Source: Stachybotrys elegans
Lineage: Eukaryota > Ascomycota > Sordariomycetes > Hypocreales > Stachybotryaceae
DNA: 64,000 nucleotides
Reading direction: 5' to 3'
Assembly (NCBI GenBank): GCA_020746835.1
Contig: JAGPNK010000004.1
Coordinates: 2,480,001-2,544,000 of the forward strand
Shown here: positions 13,046 through 25,000 of the stretch, piece by piece
Numbering within the stretch: position 1 is the first letter of the stretch
Layout of the letters: every line of letters begins with the position of its first letter
Program-made: the position numbers and the translations under genes
Notes under the pieces: generated by a model
Database searches by the model: none
What the model was told of the DNA's origin: nothing
The model's input: the letters and a program-made list of their open reading frames with translations, nothing else

Positions 13046-14009
13046 TCAAGGCTTCATCCCCCATGCCCTGTACCAATCAAATCCCAGCTTCATCCCATTG
13101 CGGATGTCCATGATGATGTTGCTCTCCAACAGCAGCACATCTTCCATCGTCTGCACAATCTCCAACCCGCCCGACTCTACAACCGATGTCAGGGTAGGCT
13201 TCACAAGGCCGATTAGAACTTCTGGCACATCGTCTTGATTCACAGTTTCCGAGCTCCAGGTGGACCAGATCCTGTGGTCGCAGTTCTCGAGGCCCGCCGA
13301 TCTCAGACTGGGCACCAGTCTGTAAGGCATCCTGACGGGGCCAGTCAGCTATGCATCACCATGTGGCGCTGCTTACGTACCATTCATTGCCTCCATTGTT
13401 GACCAGATGGATAAGATGAAGGCGCCACCACTCATCGAATGCCCTGCTGGGTGGGAACGACCGCATTGAGATCTGTCCCACCTCCTCCCAGACGATCCAC
13501 CCGCCTGGCTTGAGCAGTTCCATGATATGCTGGATAGTTACGCTCCACTCATGCGACTTCAGGGCGAAGATCAAAAGCCTCACGTGGACTAGATCAAACG
13601 TGCCATGGAGCTCTTGTGGAAAGCGATTGAGGATATCATGTTGCTGAAAGGTCATGTTGGGCATGCGCCGTTCGACTGGGGGGAACTTGACAGTATCCAG
13701 ATCAAATCCATACAACTCTGCCTGCGGTGGCATTTCCTCGGCCATGGACTTTAGCCAAACGCCATTTCCGGTGGCTACATCTGCAATCCTAGGGGCTTGG
13801 AACTTTTTCACGGCGTCCAGAACATGGGGCGGCGCCAGCTCTCCAGTCAAAGGTAGCCATATGCGATGATGGTTGTAGTTGAGCCTTTCTTGCTCAGCCT
13901 CGAGATCGCCTCGGTTCAGGGGATAGATTGTGTTGGTCCAGGATTTGGCGGGAGGTAGGCCGCTGAAGACGGCGGCCTTGGGTAAAGCATCGTTCATGAT
14001 GTCGGCCAT
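13046..14009 (-). CDS. LaeA-like class I SAM-dependent methyltransferase
   Basis: Exons 14009-13381 and 13331-13046, with a 49-nt intron, give 304 residues. Motif I is IADVATGNGVW, followed by an acidic strand end (YGFDLD) and the post-motif FDLVHVRLL, then LKPGGWIVWEE. This is the Methyltransf_23 arrangement shared with LaeA and with tailoring methyltransferases of secondary metabolism. It is divergent from the DHA2 exporter at 15032 with about 1 kb between, which fits a biosynthetic setting. The PKS ends 6 kb away with two unrelated-looking genes in between, so cluster membership is not established. The substrate cannot be told from sequence: a small molecule or a protein regulator are both possible. 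Confidence 0.82.
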
Positions 14010-15031
14010 TGTAGCAAGCCAGCGTTCTTTTCGCGAGCCGTGTATTTGTGGAAAGAGCAGTAGTGGCAGAAGATGGGCCTTCTGACCATCTGATTATATG
14101 TATTCCCCCTTAAATACTCGAAGCATGTCTTTCTTCCATGCTCCAATTTCCCAAGTTGCTTGAGACAGACCAGCCGAGAATCCCAAAATAGGAATGCCAG
14201 CTGTGTTGTCACACCCCATGTCTCAGCTGAACACTTCTGTCGGCAGTTATCAGCGGGACTCAATTGGCCATTATGCATGTGCCTGTGGATTATTCTGCTT
14301 GGCTGCCTTCACTTCAGCTGAACAAGTGCAGGCTAGCGACTAATAGAGGTGCGGTGCAACGCCCGGCATTGGTACCAACTTTGGATCGTATACGTCCCCT
14401 GAAAAGCATCACGCAATGACGAAATGGCCATGCCGGGAGCAACTCGACATAGGTAGGATTCATTCTTCAAGGGATTACAGCGTAACAAACCATCATAGCC
14501 ATATCCAGCACGCTAGAGAAAGATGCCTCTACACAAAGGCTTATGAAGTTATGATTGACTAATGGCCGACGTCGGACTTCCCCATTCCCGAGTGCCACGT
14601 TACGGTGACACGGCACATCATTTCCAATAAAGGCATGCATGCAACTATTGCAAGCGGCTAAGACATTTCAGTCGGAAGCTTCAGCAAGCTGCTCACTTCG
14701 GGAGCTCTGAGTCTCAGCACGCCCTCGCCAAGTTTTCTGACGCCACGTTGGCACCACCTGAAAAGATAGGCCGGCACGCTGCTCTTGAATGCCGCATACT
14801 GCTTAGGTCCTGTGAGGTAATCGCATTCCATCATAACGCACTCATGCCGGAGGTGGGTCAGGGTCATCGGGGGTTAATGACTCACGCATTTCAACCATCA
14901 ACCCTTTCCCACCCACACAGTGTTTCACTCCAATTGCCGTGGCCCAAGAAAGCGCACACCTTGATAAACGTGTAGTGATCTCGGGAGCTCCATCACCTAG
15001 CTGACGAGAAACATCCAACTACCAAGCCACT
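14010..15031. promoter_or_regulatory. Divergent intergenic region, methyltransferase / MFS
   Basis: This 1-kb stretch separates the reverse-strand methyltransferase from the forward-strand exporter and must hold both promoters. I see no coding frame with domain content and no RNA gene. No repeat was distinctive enough to propose as an operator. Confidence 0.5.
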
Positions 15032-16854
15032 ATGTCGATTCCTACGACAAAAGATCGCGATGAGCGGTCCCCGCTTCTCACTGCTCCGACTCCGGCTCCG
15101 GCTCTCGTAACGGCAGCCTTGTCTGAGACACCAGATCTGGAACATGGCGCCACAGCATCAAGCCAACATGTTGCTGCTATTGCCGACGCCAATGGCGCAA
15201 AGGCGGCTAGTCCACCAAACATGATGGTCATCTTCCCCGCCATCACGATCGGAGTGAGCGAATGCCAAGAGGTTCCCGAGTAATGAGTTTCAATGCTAAC
15301 CTGCCTCGAGATCTTCCTCGCCGCAGCTGATGGCACGCTGGTTCTCGTCAGCTATGCGACAATCTCTAGCGAGCTGGATGCCCTGAACCTGGCTTCCTGG
15401 ATCATGACGGCATACATCCTTGCCATGGCCTCTTTCCAGCCTCTCTACGGCAAGCTGAGCGACATATTCGGGCGGAAAAACTGCCTTCTGGCAGCATATT
15501 CGCTCTTCTCGCTGGGATGTCTTGCCTGCGGTTTCTCCCAGTCAATTGGGCAACTCATTGCCGCGCGAGTCCTGCAGGCCATCGGGGGAAGCGGACTAAA
15601 CACCATTGTCTCCATCCTGCTCACCGCCTTGGTACCCCCAGAGGACCGTGGTCTATGGCAGGGTTTCTTGAACATTGTATACGCCCTAGGTGCTGGATTA
15701 GGTGCTCCCATCGGCGGACTACTTGCCGGTACCGTCGGCTGGCGCTGGTCCTTCTTTGGGCAAATTCCCATCTGCCTGCTTGCCATCGTCCTGGTGAGCA
15801 TCTGTCTCACAGTGGCCGAACCTGTGAAAATCGAGCACCAACAATCCGACCTCAAATCTAAGCTCCGCCGCGTGGATTTCCTCGGTGCAATAAGTCTTGT
15901 TGTCATGATATCCGCGTTGATCTTGGGACTGGATCGAGGGAGTAATGTGTCCTGGCTGGCACCCGAATGCTACCTCTCTCTCACAATCTGTGTTCTCTCA
16001 GCACTCTGGTTCTTCTACGTTGAGACCAAGATGGCCAGGGAGCCCATCGTACCCCCTTCAATCGTCTTTAGCCCTCAGCTTCTCCCCGTCTATCTGACCT
16101 CGTTCTTCGCCTTTGCCGCCATTATGGCTCTGGACTTTACCCTTCCTCTGTACTACCAAGCGAGGCGGCAGTTCAGTCCTCAGAAGGCTTCGTTTTACAT
16201 GCTTCCTGCCATCTTCGCCGGAGTCGCAAGCGCTCTCCTTACGGGTTTCTGGATGCGTCGCAAGGGTCAGTACTTTGCCGCTCTGCTCCTCGCCTGCTCT
16301 TTGCAGATTACAGGCGGACTTGGCACGCTGTTGTTCTCTGGTTTCTTCCTGGAGTCGGCAGTTGGCCTGGTTGTCGCCCAAAACATTACTGAACTTGGAG
16401 TCGGAAATTCAGTCGTCTCTGGGCTAATTGCCGTCAGTATGTATTCCCAGCAAACCCCAACTCTAAACGAGCTTGCAATAATTCCGCTGCTAACATGAGT
16501 ACAGTTTCGAATAGTTCCAACACGAGTGTGGCTATCCTCACAGCTCTGTACTACTCCATCCGTAACCTCGGCTGTGTTATCGGGGTTTCTGCCGTGTCGA
16601 CCACTATCCAGCAATCATTGAGAAGCATTCTTCTCGAAAAGCTCCAATCCTATGACCTTGACGTGGAAAAGATTATAGAGGAAGTGAGAAAAAGTCTCGA
16701 CTCTCTGAATTCGTTGGATCCCGAGATTGCGAATATTGTGCGGGACTGCTACGGCATGGCCATACAGCGCGGCTTCTTGTTTATTTTCATTTTGGCTTGC
16801 TGTACCATCATTCCAGCTTCGAGTATTCGTCGCGGGCAGGTAAGAGGAGATTGA
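15032..16854 (+). CDS. MFS drug/H+ antiporter, DHA2-like (14-helix type)
   Basis: Exons 15032-15253, 15311-16436 and 16505-16854 give 565 residues. A hydrophilic N-terminal tail of about 70 residues precedes the first helix. Motif A is GKLSDIFGRK between helices 2 and 3. The antiporter motif C region reads LGAGLGAPIGGLLAG. A loop between the halves is followed by six or more further helices, and the C-terminal part contains the extra hydrophilic segment (LEKLQSYDLDVEKIIEEV) typical of fungal Vba/Mdr-like 14-helix transporters. The predicted role is proton-coupled export of toxins, drugs or basic amino acids across plasma or vacuolar membrane. Divergence from a methyltransferase suggests export of a metabolite, but no substrate is shown. 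Confidence 0.9.
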
Positions 16855-17183
16855 TCAACCGCTGTTGTTTTGGATATGAGCTGCCGCACATAAAATTGGG
16901 AATAAAGTACTAATATCGGTTCCTGCAATCTATGGGTCGTTTCAGGGGGCTGTGAGCTTCCTGAACAATAGAAAGGACGGTTCGGTTTTTATAGAACAAT
17001 AATTGCTTCATGAAATGTCAAGATAGTATCAAGGCTTTATATATCATGGTATTATTCCCCATTGTATACTGGGGTTTTCCGCAGCGATCGCTGCATTATT
17101 ACTATTACAAACTCATTGCGTATCCCCGAAGCTTCATAAACTAGGCTAATTCCATGCTCGTGAAGCCACTTCAGCGCTTCAGT
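16855..17183. other. Convergent 3' region, MFS / Bys1
   Basis: About 330 bases between the ends of two converging genes. It is AT-rich and holds only presumed 3' untranslated sequence; no gene is seen. Confidence 0.5.
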
Positions 17184-17747
17184 TTACTTGCAGAGCTCGG
17201 TGGTCAGCTTGACGGGCGAAGGGCAGCCAAAGACCTTCTTGTGAGCAGGAGTGCTGTAGCAGTTGGCGTTGTTGGCACTGCAGTCGAAAGACTGGCACCC
17301 GCTGCCGGGGCTCAGGGTGTTGCGCTTGTCAGCGAAGGGGTTTCCCCACTCGCTGCTCAGCTCATCTGTCAAGAGTTTGTTAGATATTTGTAATGGCATG
17401 TGGCTATTTGTGACGTCTTACAGTAGGTGTAGGCAGGGTTGGAGGAGAAGGAGTAGCCAAAGAACAGAGGCTTGTCAAGCGTCTTGGTCTTGGCAATCTT
17501 GACAGTCTGTTATTGGTTAGTCCAAGTCTGTTATACAGTTTGCGCGCGAGGGACGTACGGAGCCAGTTCCACGGAGGTTCTCGGTGAAGGACTTGCCAGG
17601 GGCGACAGTGGTCAGAGGACCAGGCTGAGCGCCACCATAGGGCCAAGACTGGACGTAGACAGTATCCTTGCAGTGGTTGACAACGACAGCCTGCTGAGCG
17701 GAGGCGAGGCCGAGAAGGGCGGCAGCGGCAACGAGGGAGAACTTCAT
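17184..17747 (-). CDS. Secreted Bys1-family (thaumatin-like fold) protein
   Basis: Exons 17747-17559, 17506-17422 and 17365-17184 give 151 residues. The N-terminus is a clear signal peptide (MKFSLVAAAALLGLASA). The mature part has VVVNHCKDTVYVQSW, PLTTVAPGKSFTENL, FFGYSFSSNPAYTYYELSS and cysteine-rich stretches near the end (GCQSFDCSANNANC, ending ELCK). This matches the Bys1 family, named for the Blastomyces yeast-phase protein; its members are small secreted proteins with a thaumatin-like beta fold and no known activity. A TATA-like TTTATATA lies about 120 bases upstream. A cell-wall or secreted effector-like role is possible but not shown. Confidence 0.85.
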
Positions 17748-19985
17748 CTTGATGGTTTGTGGTTGGTTGTCCTGAAAGGAAAGTAGAAGCGTGTAGAGTG
17801 GCTGGGTTAATTGATGAGGGATTGATGAGTGAGTGATGAGGACTGACTACAGGAGGAAGCCAGCCAGCTTTATATACGTGATTCACCACGGTGCTGCCAA
17901 ACTTCCATGCTTCTAGAACTCCCATAACAACAGGCGAAGCGAATCGTGTCATGCGGTGATCATGCTCCCAAATCTCTCCACCCATGCTTGGACAGTGCAT
18001 GGGTTGATACGAGATCTCCAAATTCAGAATTCACAAGGGGCTAGGCTACGGCACCTCGGCTTAGTAGTTTGTTTGCGGGGGCCGACTTCCTCCTCCGTCA
18101 TAGCATTGCCATCAGGGTCCTCCTCTGTCATCGTGGTACTTCTGCGTACGCTTACTGGATCCCACCTCGTATTCCCATATTGAGGCACGTCAGCGGGAGC
18201 ACGCGCTTGTTTCCGCCAATAAGTAAGGAGCCCGTCTCACCGCCCCGTTCGGTCCTATTTATTATACACATCGTGTTCGGGCTAGGCCGGCACTCAATTC
18301 TAGCCATTTGTAGGAAAGTCATCGAGCTATATTGACGCGGGCTGAGTAGGGATCAGTTTGCTGAATAGCCTGGGCACCAGCAATTGACAAGGAACCCCGC
18401 AAAGGAGCTCATCCTGTCTCGGCTGGTCGCTGCCATCGTCTCCTCCTCCTTGACCCCGCAAGTCATCATGTGGAGGACCCGGAGACGGACCGTTCGGTAG
18501 ACAATTAGGTGCCTCTTGGCACCATCATGACATAGCCATTGTGCCATTTTGTTCATCAACGTGGGGATTAATGCCATTGGAAAGCACATCGCGATGCGAG
18601 CGACGTCTTGACATCAGCCAAGCTGCATACCGGATGCAAGACTGGGTAAAGTCGGTCCGCAATTCACAGCTTCCGTAGTCTGTCATGATCAGACAGTGCG
18701 CTTCTCATCGTCGGTAGCTGCGGGGAAACAGCCTGGAACGTCCTAGTTTGGCGGCCATCGAATCGACCTCAACAAACTAGGCAAAGGCTGTGTTGGTATC
18801 AATCCAATTGGGACAATTAGGGATCATTTCTATTAGAAATGGTTAGCTCTTTTGAGAGCATCACGAGGCCACCGTATCCATGAAATTGGATTGCTGGTAA
18901 TTATTGAGGCACGGAATCCTTTCCACGACTCGTCGTATCTTTGCCGATTGCCGTATTCGCAGCAGGGATGGAGCGAACCTTTGAAAGCAGAAGAGGGGCG
19001 GTGCATGGTCGAACACGATCTGGAATTGGCCCGGCAGGGATGAGCATGGTCAACAATTCAACAAGCGACGTAATGAAAATGTTAATTTCTGGTCAAAGGT
19101 GGCCCAAGTTTGGCTGACAATCCAGCATACCCTAGAGTTGAATATTTTGCTCAAAGTTCAAAACAACCATCATTTTGACGTCCCAGTTATCCGGGTAGAT
19201 TACACACAGAAGATCCGTAATCTAGAATCATTGTTAAATAGAATTTACATTTTAAGGGCATGTGGACAAGACATAACTTTTACTAGATCCTTCTCAAATT
19301 CCGACGCATTCTTTGGCTTCCAGAAACTAGGTATGCGATATAGGAAACCAGCGGCTTGATCGACACATTGAGAGCAGGGAAATAGCAGTGGAAATGTACA
19401 ACTGTCTGCCCGGGAAAAAAAAGAGAAAAAAAGAAATCTAGATACTGGCATTGGGATAGATTTACCTTCTCCGTAAGACTACTCCAGACACAATGCAGTA
19501 GAGATGAAGTGCTGGACGGACCAATGTCAAGCTCCATGACCATCCCTCCAAAGAGGCCGAGGAATGTTCAAACCCTCACAAGACTGTTACTTACCATACT
19601 ATTCAACTGCATTCGGCCAGCATTCTGGTTGACGGTGGTGTAAGTATTGGCCCACGAGATGGTTGCAGACTTGATGGCACTCCTTTTCACGAAACGATAT
19701 GTTTCTGTATAAAATATCATAGAAACAGCCGTGGAAATGTGAAAGGATATATTGAGTGGTATTATAGAAAGCCTCGTGACATACACTTAGCCTCTTGTCG
19801 GAAAGCCGAATGAATGACTCTTGGCTCGCTTCCACGAGCAGGCTTGACAGACCACCGGAACCGACCAAGGCTACTAAAGACCCACATGATTATCATATAA
19901 ACAGTATTTCTTCTTGGTAGTGTTCGCCATTACTCGTAGATGCCATTGAACACCCTCCTTGTCTCCTCTCTCCTCCGTTCACATC
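17748..19985. other. 2.2-kb gene-poor stretch
   Basis: I see only short frames on either strand with no domain, signal peptide or splice pattern that joins into a protein. The left 130 bases are the Bys1 promoter. The part from about 18.6 to 19.9 kb is more AT-rich than the gene-bearing neighbours. No transposase, terminal repeat, tRNA or tandem repeat was recognised. Confidence 0.5.
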
Positions 19986-20567
19986 ATGCCCGCACCATAT
20001 ACCGGCCAGTGTCTCTGCGGAGGCGTGAGCTTTGTCATCTCCTCCGAGCCAACAACAATCATGTCATGCCACTGTAACCATTGTCAGAAGGGAGCAGGAG
20101 GCGTGAGCCAAACTGTAAGTTACTTCATCGTATGAGGTGTGCTCATTTTACTATTTGTTCTTTTGCTCTGACGCATTTTCCAGATTGCCAAATTTTCCAG
20201 CGCAGATGTCAAGATCACGGCGCCTGATGATATCATCTCCCAGTATACCCTGACGGATACTGGCAGCGGGAACCCCAAACAGAAGCATTTCTGTCGAGTA
20301 TGTGGCTGCACGCTCTGGACGATACCAGCAGCAGCAGAGGGCACGGCGTATATTATTCGAACGTCACTTATAGATGGAGGGTAAGCTATACCATTGCAAC
20401 CCTATTCCTCCTTACCTCCCCATTACCATATTGCCATTCCCTTGCATACTGACATGCGACAATCAAGTCTCAACCTCGTCCCCAATCACGAAATCTACGT
20501 CAAGAACAGGCCAAAATGGATGATGCCTTCGGATGGCGTTCCGCAATGGGAGGAATCTCGGAAGTAG
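19986..20567 (+). CDS. GFA/CENP-V domain zinc protein
   Basis: Exons 19986-20114, 20184-20380 and 20468-20567 give 141 residues, the whole length of a single GFA domain. Zinc ligands are visible as CLCGGV near the start, CHCNHCQKG, and FCRVCGC. The family is named for glutathione-dependent formaldehyde-activating enzyme, but most fungal members have no proven substrate; some related proteins take part in S-glutathionyl adduct chemistry. The first exon ends exactly after the CHCNHC motif. The gene lies 0.3 kb upstream of the catabolic regulator on the same strand; a role in glutathione-linked steps of aromatic catabolism is only a thought. Confidence 0.88.
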
Positions 20568-20852
20568 ATAGGCCAGCATGATGAGCATCAAGTCCACGTC
20601 GTTTCCAAGACTCTGTAATTGTGATACTATCTATCCTCGGCTCAATGAAACCTCGGAACAGTGGACCTAGCAAAGACACCATTTAGGGTCTCGGTCAAGT
20701 TCCGATTGGACAGTTTCACTTCTCGGAACGCGCGGTTCGGAACCCAAAAGCCTTGGGTCTGCTCCGAGATTTTTGCATGGCGAAGTCATGCGTCCGAAAT
20801 TGCACGGCCAACCTCCTGAACCGACCTCCAATCCGCACTCCCAGCCCGTTGC

Positions 20853-23433
20853 ATGTCTCGGCCGGAATCCGCAGCGAATGTCCTATCTGCATATCTCCCG
20901 GCGAATCCCGACTCCGGCGTCTTCGGTACCCCGTCACATTTGTTGCCTCCCATGTCTGCCCCGGAGCATCGGCGGAAGCGGGTGAAGATTGACATTGCCT
21001 GCGATACGTGTCGCGCAAAGAAGGTCCGATGTGACGGAGTGCGTCCAGGTGGGCTACCCCATATTCTACCCCAGATCCACGCCCACGGGCGTCTACAGTT
21101 CTGCATCTTAGTGCTCCGTGGTTGCGCTGTCACTGGCCTCCGGATTCCGATGCAATAGAGCTGACAGCGTCATAGTATGTGGCTACTGCTACAAGAAGCC
21201 GTCGCGGAGGGATGGCTGCCGCTACATCACAGATGACCCGTCAGAGAAGCAAGACAACGCCCAAATTCAACCTAAAAGCAACGAGGACGCGCAGTCGATG
21301 CCTCGTGTGGTCGGAGTGCCGCCTCCGCCGCCGCCTCCCGGTCCGGCATTTGAGATACTCTCACATACAGCGGCCACCTTCCGAGAAGTCCACGGGCAGA
21401 CCTTGGAACCCATACCAAATCATCATCGCCCGTCCTTGTCAAGCAATTCCCCAGCAGGATCGACCCCGGCCAAGTCGCTTGTAGATGGGCCCCGAGGATT
21501 GATGAACCCTAGTTTGTCATCCGACAATCCCAGTCTTACCGGCGTCGACTCTATGACTGCTGTGGTTGACGACGACTCCAACACCCAAGAGTTCTTCGGC
21601 AGCAGCAGTGCAGGATCCTTCACGGCGCAGATCAAGAAAGCAATCGATGCGCGGCTGGGCTACTCAGCAGATGGGCCGCGTGCATATTCCTCTCCTTCTG
21701 GTCTGGCCAACTCGACAGGAGGTAGTGCCTGGCCAAAGAATGACCTCCACTACGTCCTGCCACCCCGTAGACAAGTAGACAGCCTCATGGAGCAGTACTG
21801 GACTTATGTCGATCCTTTGTATCCCTTCCTGGACAAAAAGAGCTGGATTGTAACGTACAATGCTCTTTTTGCTGGAACGGGCATCGACACGGATGAGAGA
21901 ACGTTTGTAGCCAGTCTCAACGTTATCCTTGCCCTCGCCACGCAGCTCGTAGAGGACCTGCAGCCGGCAGAAAGGGACCGCCTAGGAAACGACTATTTCC
22001 AGAGAGCCAGGGCTCTTTTACCGCTTGATCCCTGGCATTCTAATTCGGTCGAGCTGATACAGCATCTACTATTGACGATACAGTATCTACAGAGCACCAA
22101 TCATCCACACCAGACCTGGATGCTCGTGGGTTCCGCTGTCCGAACAGCCCAAAGCCTGGGCCTTCATCTACCAGAAACCACGATTGGTCTTGAACCAAGG
22201 AGACAAGATTTGTTGCGCAGACTTTGGTACGGCTGTGTGCTGATGGATCGGTAAGTCATCGCCCCGAAAGGCCAGGCTCATCTAACATGACCAGAATCGT
22301 ATCTGTCACACATGGCCGCCCAGCTATGGTGTCGGGCCAGTTGTCAACAGCAGTACCTATGCACATTTCCACTGCGCCAATCTTGAATGAAGGGGGATGG
22401 AGACATGATGACGATGTGAACCCATCATTCTTCTTCAAATCTGTTCGACTCTATGATATCATGCACCGCATCATGATTGCCTTCTATGGCGGACGCGAGA
22501 GGAATGGCGGCAGCAGAGACTCATCCCAGCCTCCATCCTCTGCAGGAGAAAATTCAGAGGCTGAGGGTGAAAGCCTGGACACGATACTGCAGCTTGACAG
22601 ATCTCTCACAGCATGGGAACGGGATATGCCTGCACACCTTCAGTATGATCGGCTTGATACGATAGACGACCCGATTTGCAGGCGTCAGACTGTGATTCTT
22701 CGCATCCGGTATGAGGAAATAGTCTTTGTGTCGTCTACTTTACCAGAAGGAGTCATATCTAACAGCTGGCAGATTTCTCCACGCTCGAATCCTCCTACTC
22801 AGACCAACCGTTGCTAGATGGTGTTTCCGGCTGTCGGAACGAGATACACGCCGCGACAGTCTGCAGACCAGATTGGTTGAGCAGAGCGCACAGTTTTGCG
22901 TATCGACTGCGCAGAACATCATTTCCATCCTTCTCGAATACCAACCACGCGATGGCACAGTTGGGTTTCTTCCGTCGTGGTGGTACAGAGTCTACTATCT
23001 CTACTCTGCTGCCACGATCCTCATCGCAGCCAGGCTCCGCCCTCGCGCCTTTCCCACAGTGGACATCAACCAGTCTTGGAGTCAAGCAATGTCGGTGTTG
23101 CAGGACCACGAGCATATATCTCCGTCGGCGCGTCGATGCTTGGCAGCGCTGCAGATTCTGTCGGCCAAGATGATGCAATTCGCCCCTGTCGACGAATCCC
23201 CGGAACAACCACACGCAGACGGCGAGCGGGTGCAACATGAGGACAAAACGAGCCAGGACGACAGGCTACCACATGAACAGGCTGATGGACCAAGGCTGTT
23301 CGATAACCACAGCGTCTTCATGGCAAATAATGGCTCGAGTTTGGCTGACCTGGAGGGCACTAACTTTGATTTCAATGTTCAGGATCCGTCATGGTTTAAT
23401 GATATGCACTCAGCTTGGGAGCTTTTGCAATGA
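20853..23433 (+). CDS. Zn2Cys6 transcription factor with fungal-specific TF domain
   Basis: Exons 20853-21048, 21176-22250, 22295-22708 and 22773-23433 give 781 residues. The zinc cluster uses C50, C53, C60, C67, C70 and C80 and is split by the first intron between VRP and VCGYC. The middle homology region (Fungal_trans) covers roughly residues 250-500, with YPFLDKKSW, LLTIQYLQSTN, AQSLGLH and RRLWYGCVLMDR. A second in-frame ATG at 20952 (MSAPEHRRK) is an equally plausible start and would place the GGCCGGAATC motif at 20860-20869 in the leader. It is convergent with the hydrolase gene and precedes the dioxygenase, so it is the natural candidate for pathway-specific activator of that pair. The target is inferred, not shown. 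Confidence 0.9.
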
Positions 23434-23500
23434 GGTTAGATGGCAAGGGATGCGAGGCGCGCTTGGAATGTACTTCTATTGTGATATCATTGCTTCATTT

Positions 23501-24487
23501 CTATTTCTCAAATGCCATGACGTTCTTCACGTTACCCAGACCACTGATGCTGACCTCGACGACATCGCCGTCGTTTAGGTACTTGGGCTCCTTCATGCCC
23601 ATGGCGACTCCTGAGGGAGTACCAGTGAGGATGATGGTGCCGGCTTCGATGGTAGTTCCCTGGCTGACGAAGCTAATAATCTCCTCGACGCCGAAGAGCA
23701 AGTCGCCAGTGCTTGTGTTCTGGCGCTCCTCGCCGTTGACCGTCGTCCTCAGCTGAAGAGTAGAAGCGTTGCCAACGACAGAGGGGGATACGAGCATGGG
23801 ACTCAGGGGGGCAAACTTGTCGAAGCCCTTGCTGAAGCACCACTGAGGCACACCACCGGCCTTCTTGGGGTCGCGCTGCCAGGCACGGGCAGAGACGTCG
23901 TTTGCGGCCAGGTAGCCAGCGACGTACTCGAGGGCAGACTCCTTGGGGATGTTCTTGCCCGTCTTGCCAATCACAATGGCCTTGAAATTGTCAGATTTGA
24001 AGATAAATTGAAGGGTTTCGGGTGGAACTTACGAGCTCGCCCTCATAGTCGACAGTGCCATCCTGGGCAATCTTTGGGATGGGGATATCCTCACTGTGGC
24101 CAGCGACGGATGTAGAAGGCTTGATGAAGACAGAGGGGTATGGAGGCGGCGTGCGGCCACCTTCCTTAACTAAGAGTCCCGTTAGAATACAGCTTGCACA
24201 CAGGAGTCTGGGTATCGCATACTGTGTGCTTGGTAGTTCAGACCGATGCATCGGATAATGGGAACATCGCTGGGTCTGAGCAGGTCTCGCAGCTCCTTTA
24301 CGTGCACCTTTTCGCCCTTGGTCAAGGCGGAGACCGGGCTTGAGCCCTTGTACTCAACAGCTTCTAGGGTGTTGTTGGCAAGGTTCTCAGCAAACTCCTT
24401 CTCGTCGGCAACGATAGGCTCTCCAAAGGTCTCATCGCCGTTGTCGTCGACAAATCGGATAAGTCGGGCCCAGGAATCAGAAGACAT
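23501..24487 (-). CDS. Fumarylacetoacetate-hydrolase family protein, probable fumaryl-/maleylpyruvate hydrolase
   Basis: Exons 24487-24223, 24169-24033 and 23980-23501 give 293 residues, normal for the FAH family. Family marks are CIGLNYQAH, PSVFIKPST, the metal-binding VDYEGEL, YLAANDVSARAWQ, KGFDKFAPLSP and LTGTPSGVAMGM. The family cleaves C-C bonds of acylpyruvates using Mg2+ or Mn2+. The adjacent divergent gene encodes a gentisate-dioxygenase-like cupin. The likely reaction is therefore hydrolysis of maleylpyruvate or fumarylpyruvate to pyruvate and a C4 diacid. No maleylpyruvate isomerase is seen in the window, so either it lies elsewhere or the enzyme acts directly on maleylpyruvate. 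Oxaloacetate decarboxylase activity, known for some FAHD proteins, is an alternative. Confidence 0.9.
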
Positions 24488-25000
24488 TGTGAAGATATCG
24501 TACGATGCGTGCAGGCACAAATGGCGGTTGGGGTTGCTGGTTGAAGTACTGAGAGTGAAGCCGCAGGTAATCGTGTGTTGTCCTTTTGATGTATCGAAGG
24601 AGTTGACGATCCAACGCCGATCCACGACCGATCATCGGTTAAGGGATGTGAGTTTGATGCTCTCACCCAATCAGCCTCTGATCCGAGGCCGGAATCTCGT
24701 TCCGGGATTCTTTCCGAGAGGAGGCGGTTGGCCGGGAGCCCCTCGGAACAGCTGCGACAGGCACACAGACTATCCTCCCTTGCCTCCACCTTCTAACGGG
24801 ATCCGTGCTGGCTGTTTTGTCGCGGATAAACACAATAGGTCTGCCTCAGAGTGGCGGGTCACATCTCACACTCGGTCAACGCCCTACGTACCCTTCCCGT
24901 CCACTGGATTTATACGCACTAGACTACACGCCAACGGCACAAAGGCCTCTCTCTCTCAGTTTCTGTTCATCCTACAACTTATCAAGCAAGGGCATTGAAA
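24488..25000. promoter_or_regulatory. Divergent promoter, FAH-family hydrolase / gentisate dioxygenase
   Basis: The 513 bases drive two genes of the same presumed pathway. They contain GGCCGGAATC at 24686-24695. This overlaps an inverted repeat, GAATC-9 nt-GATTC, at 24691-24709 with a CCGG core, plus CCTCGGAACAG at 24741-24751. The same 11-mer occurs at 20651-20661 before the regulator gene, and the 10-mer recurs at 20860-20869. CGG/CCG-containing words of this kind are the usual targets of Zn2Cys6 dimers; binding is inferred. Confidence 0.55.
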
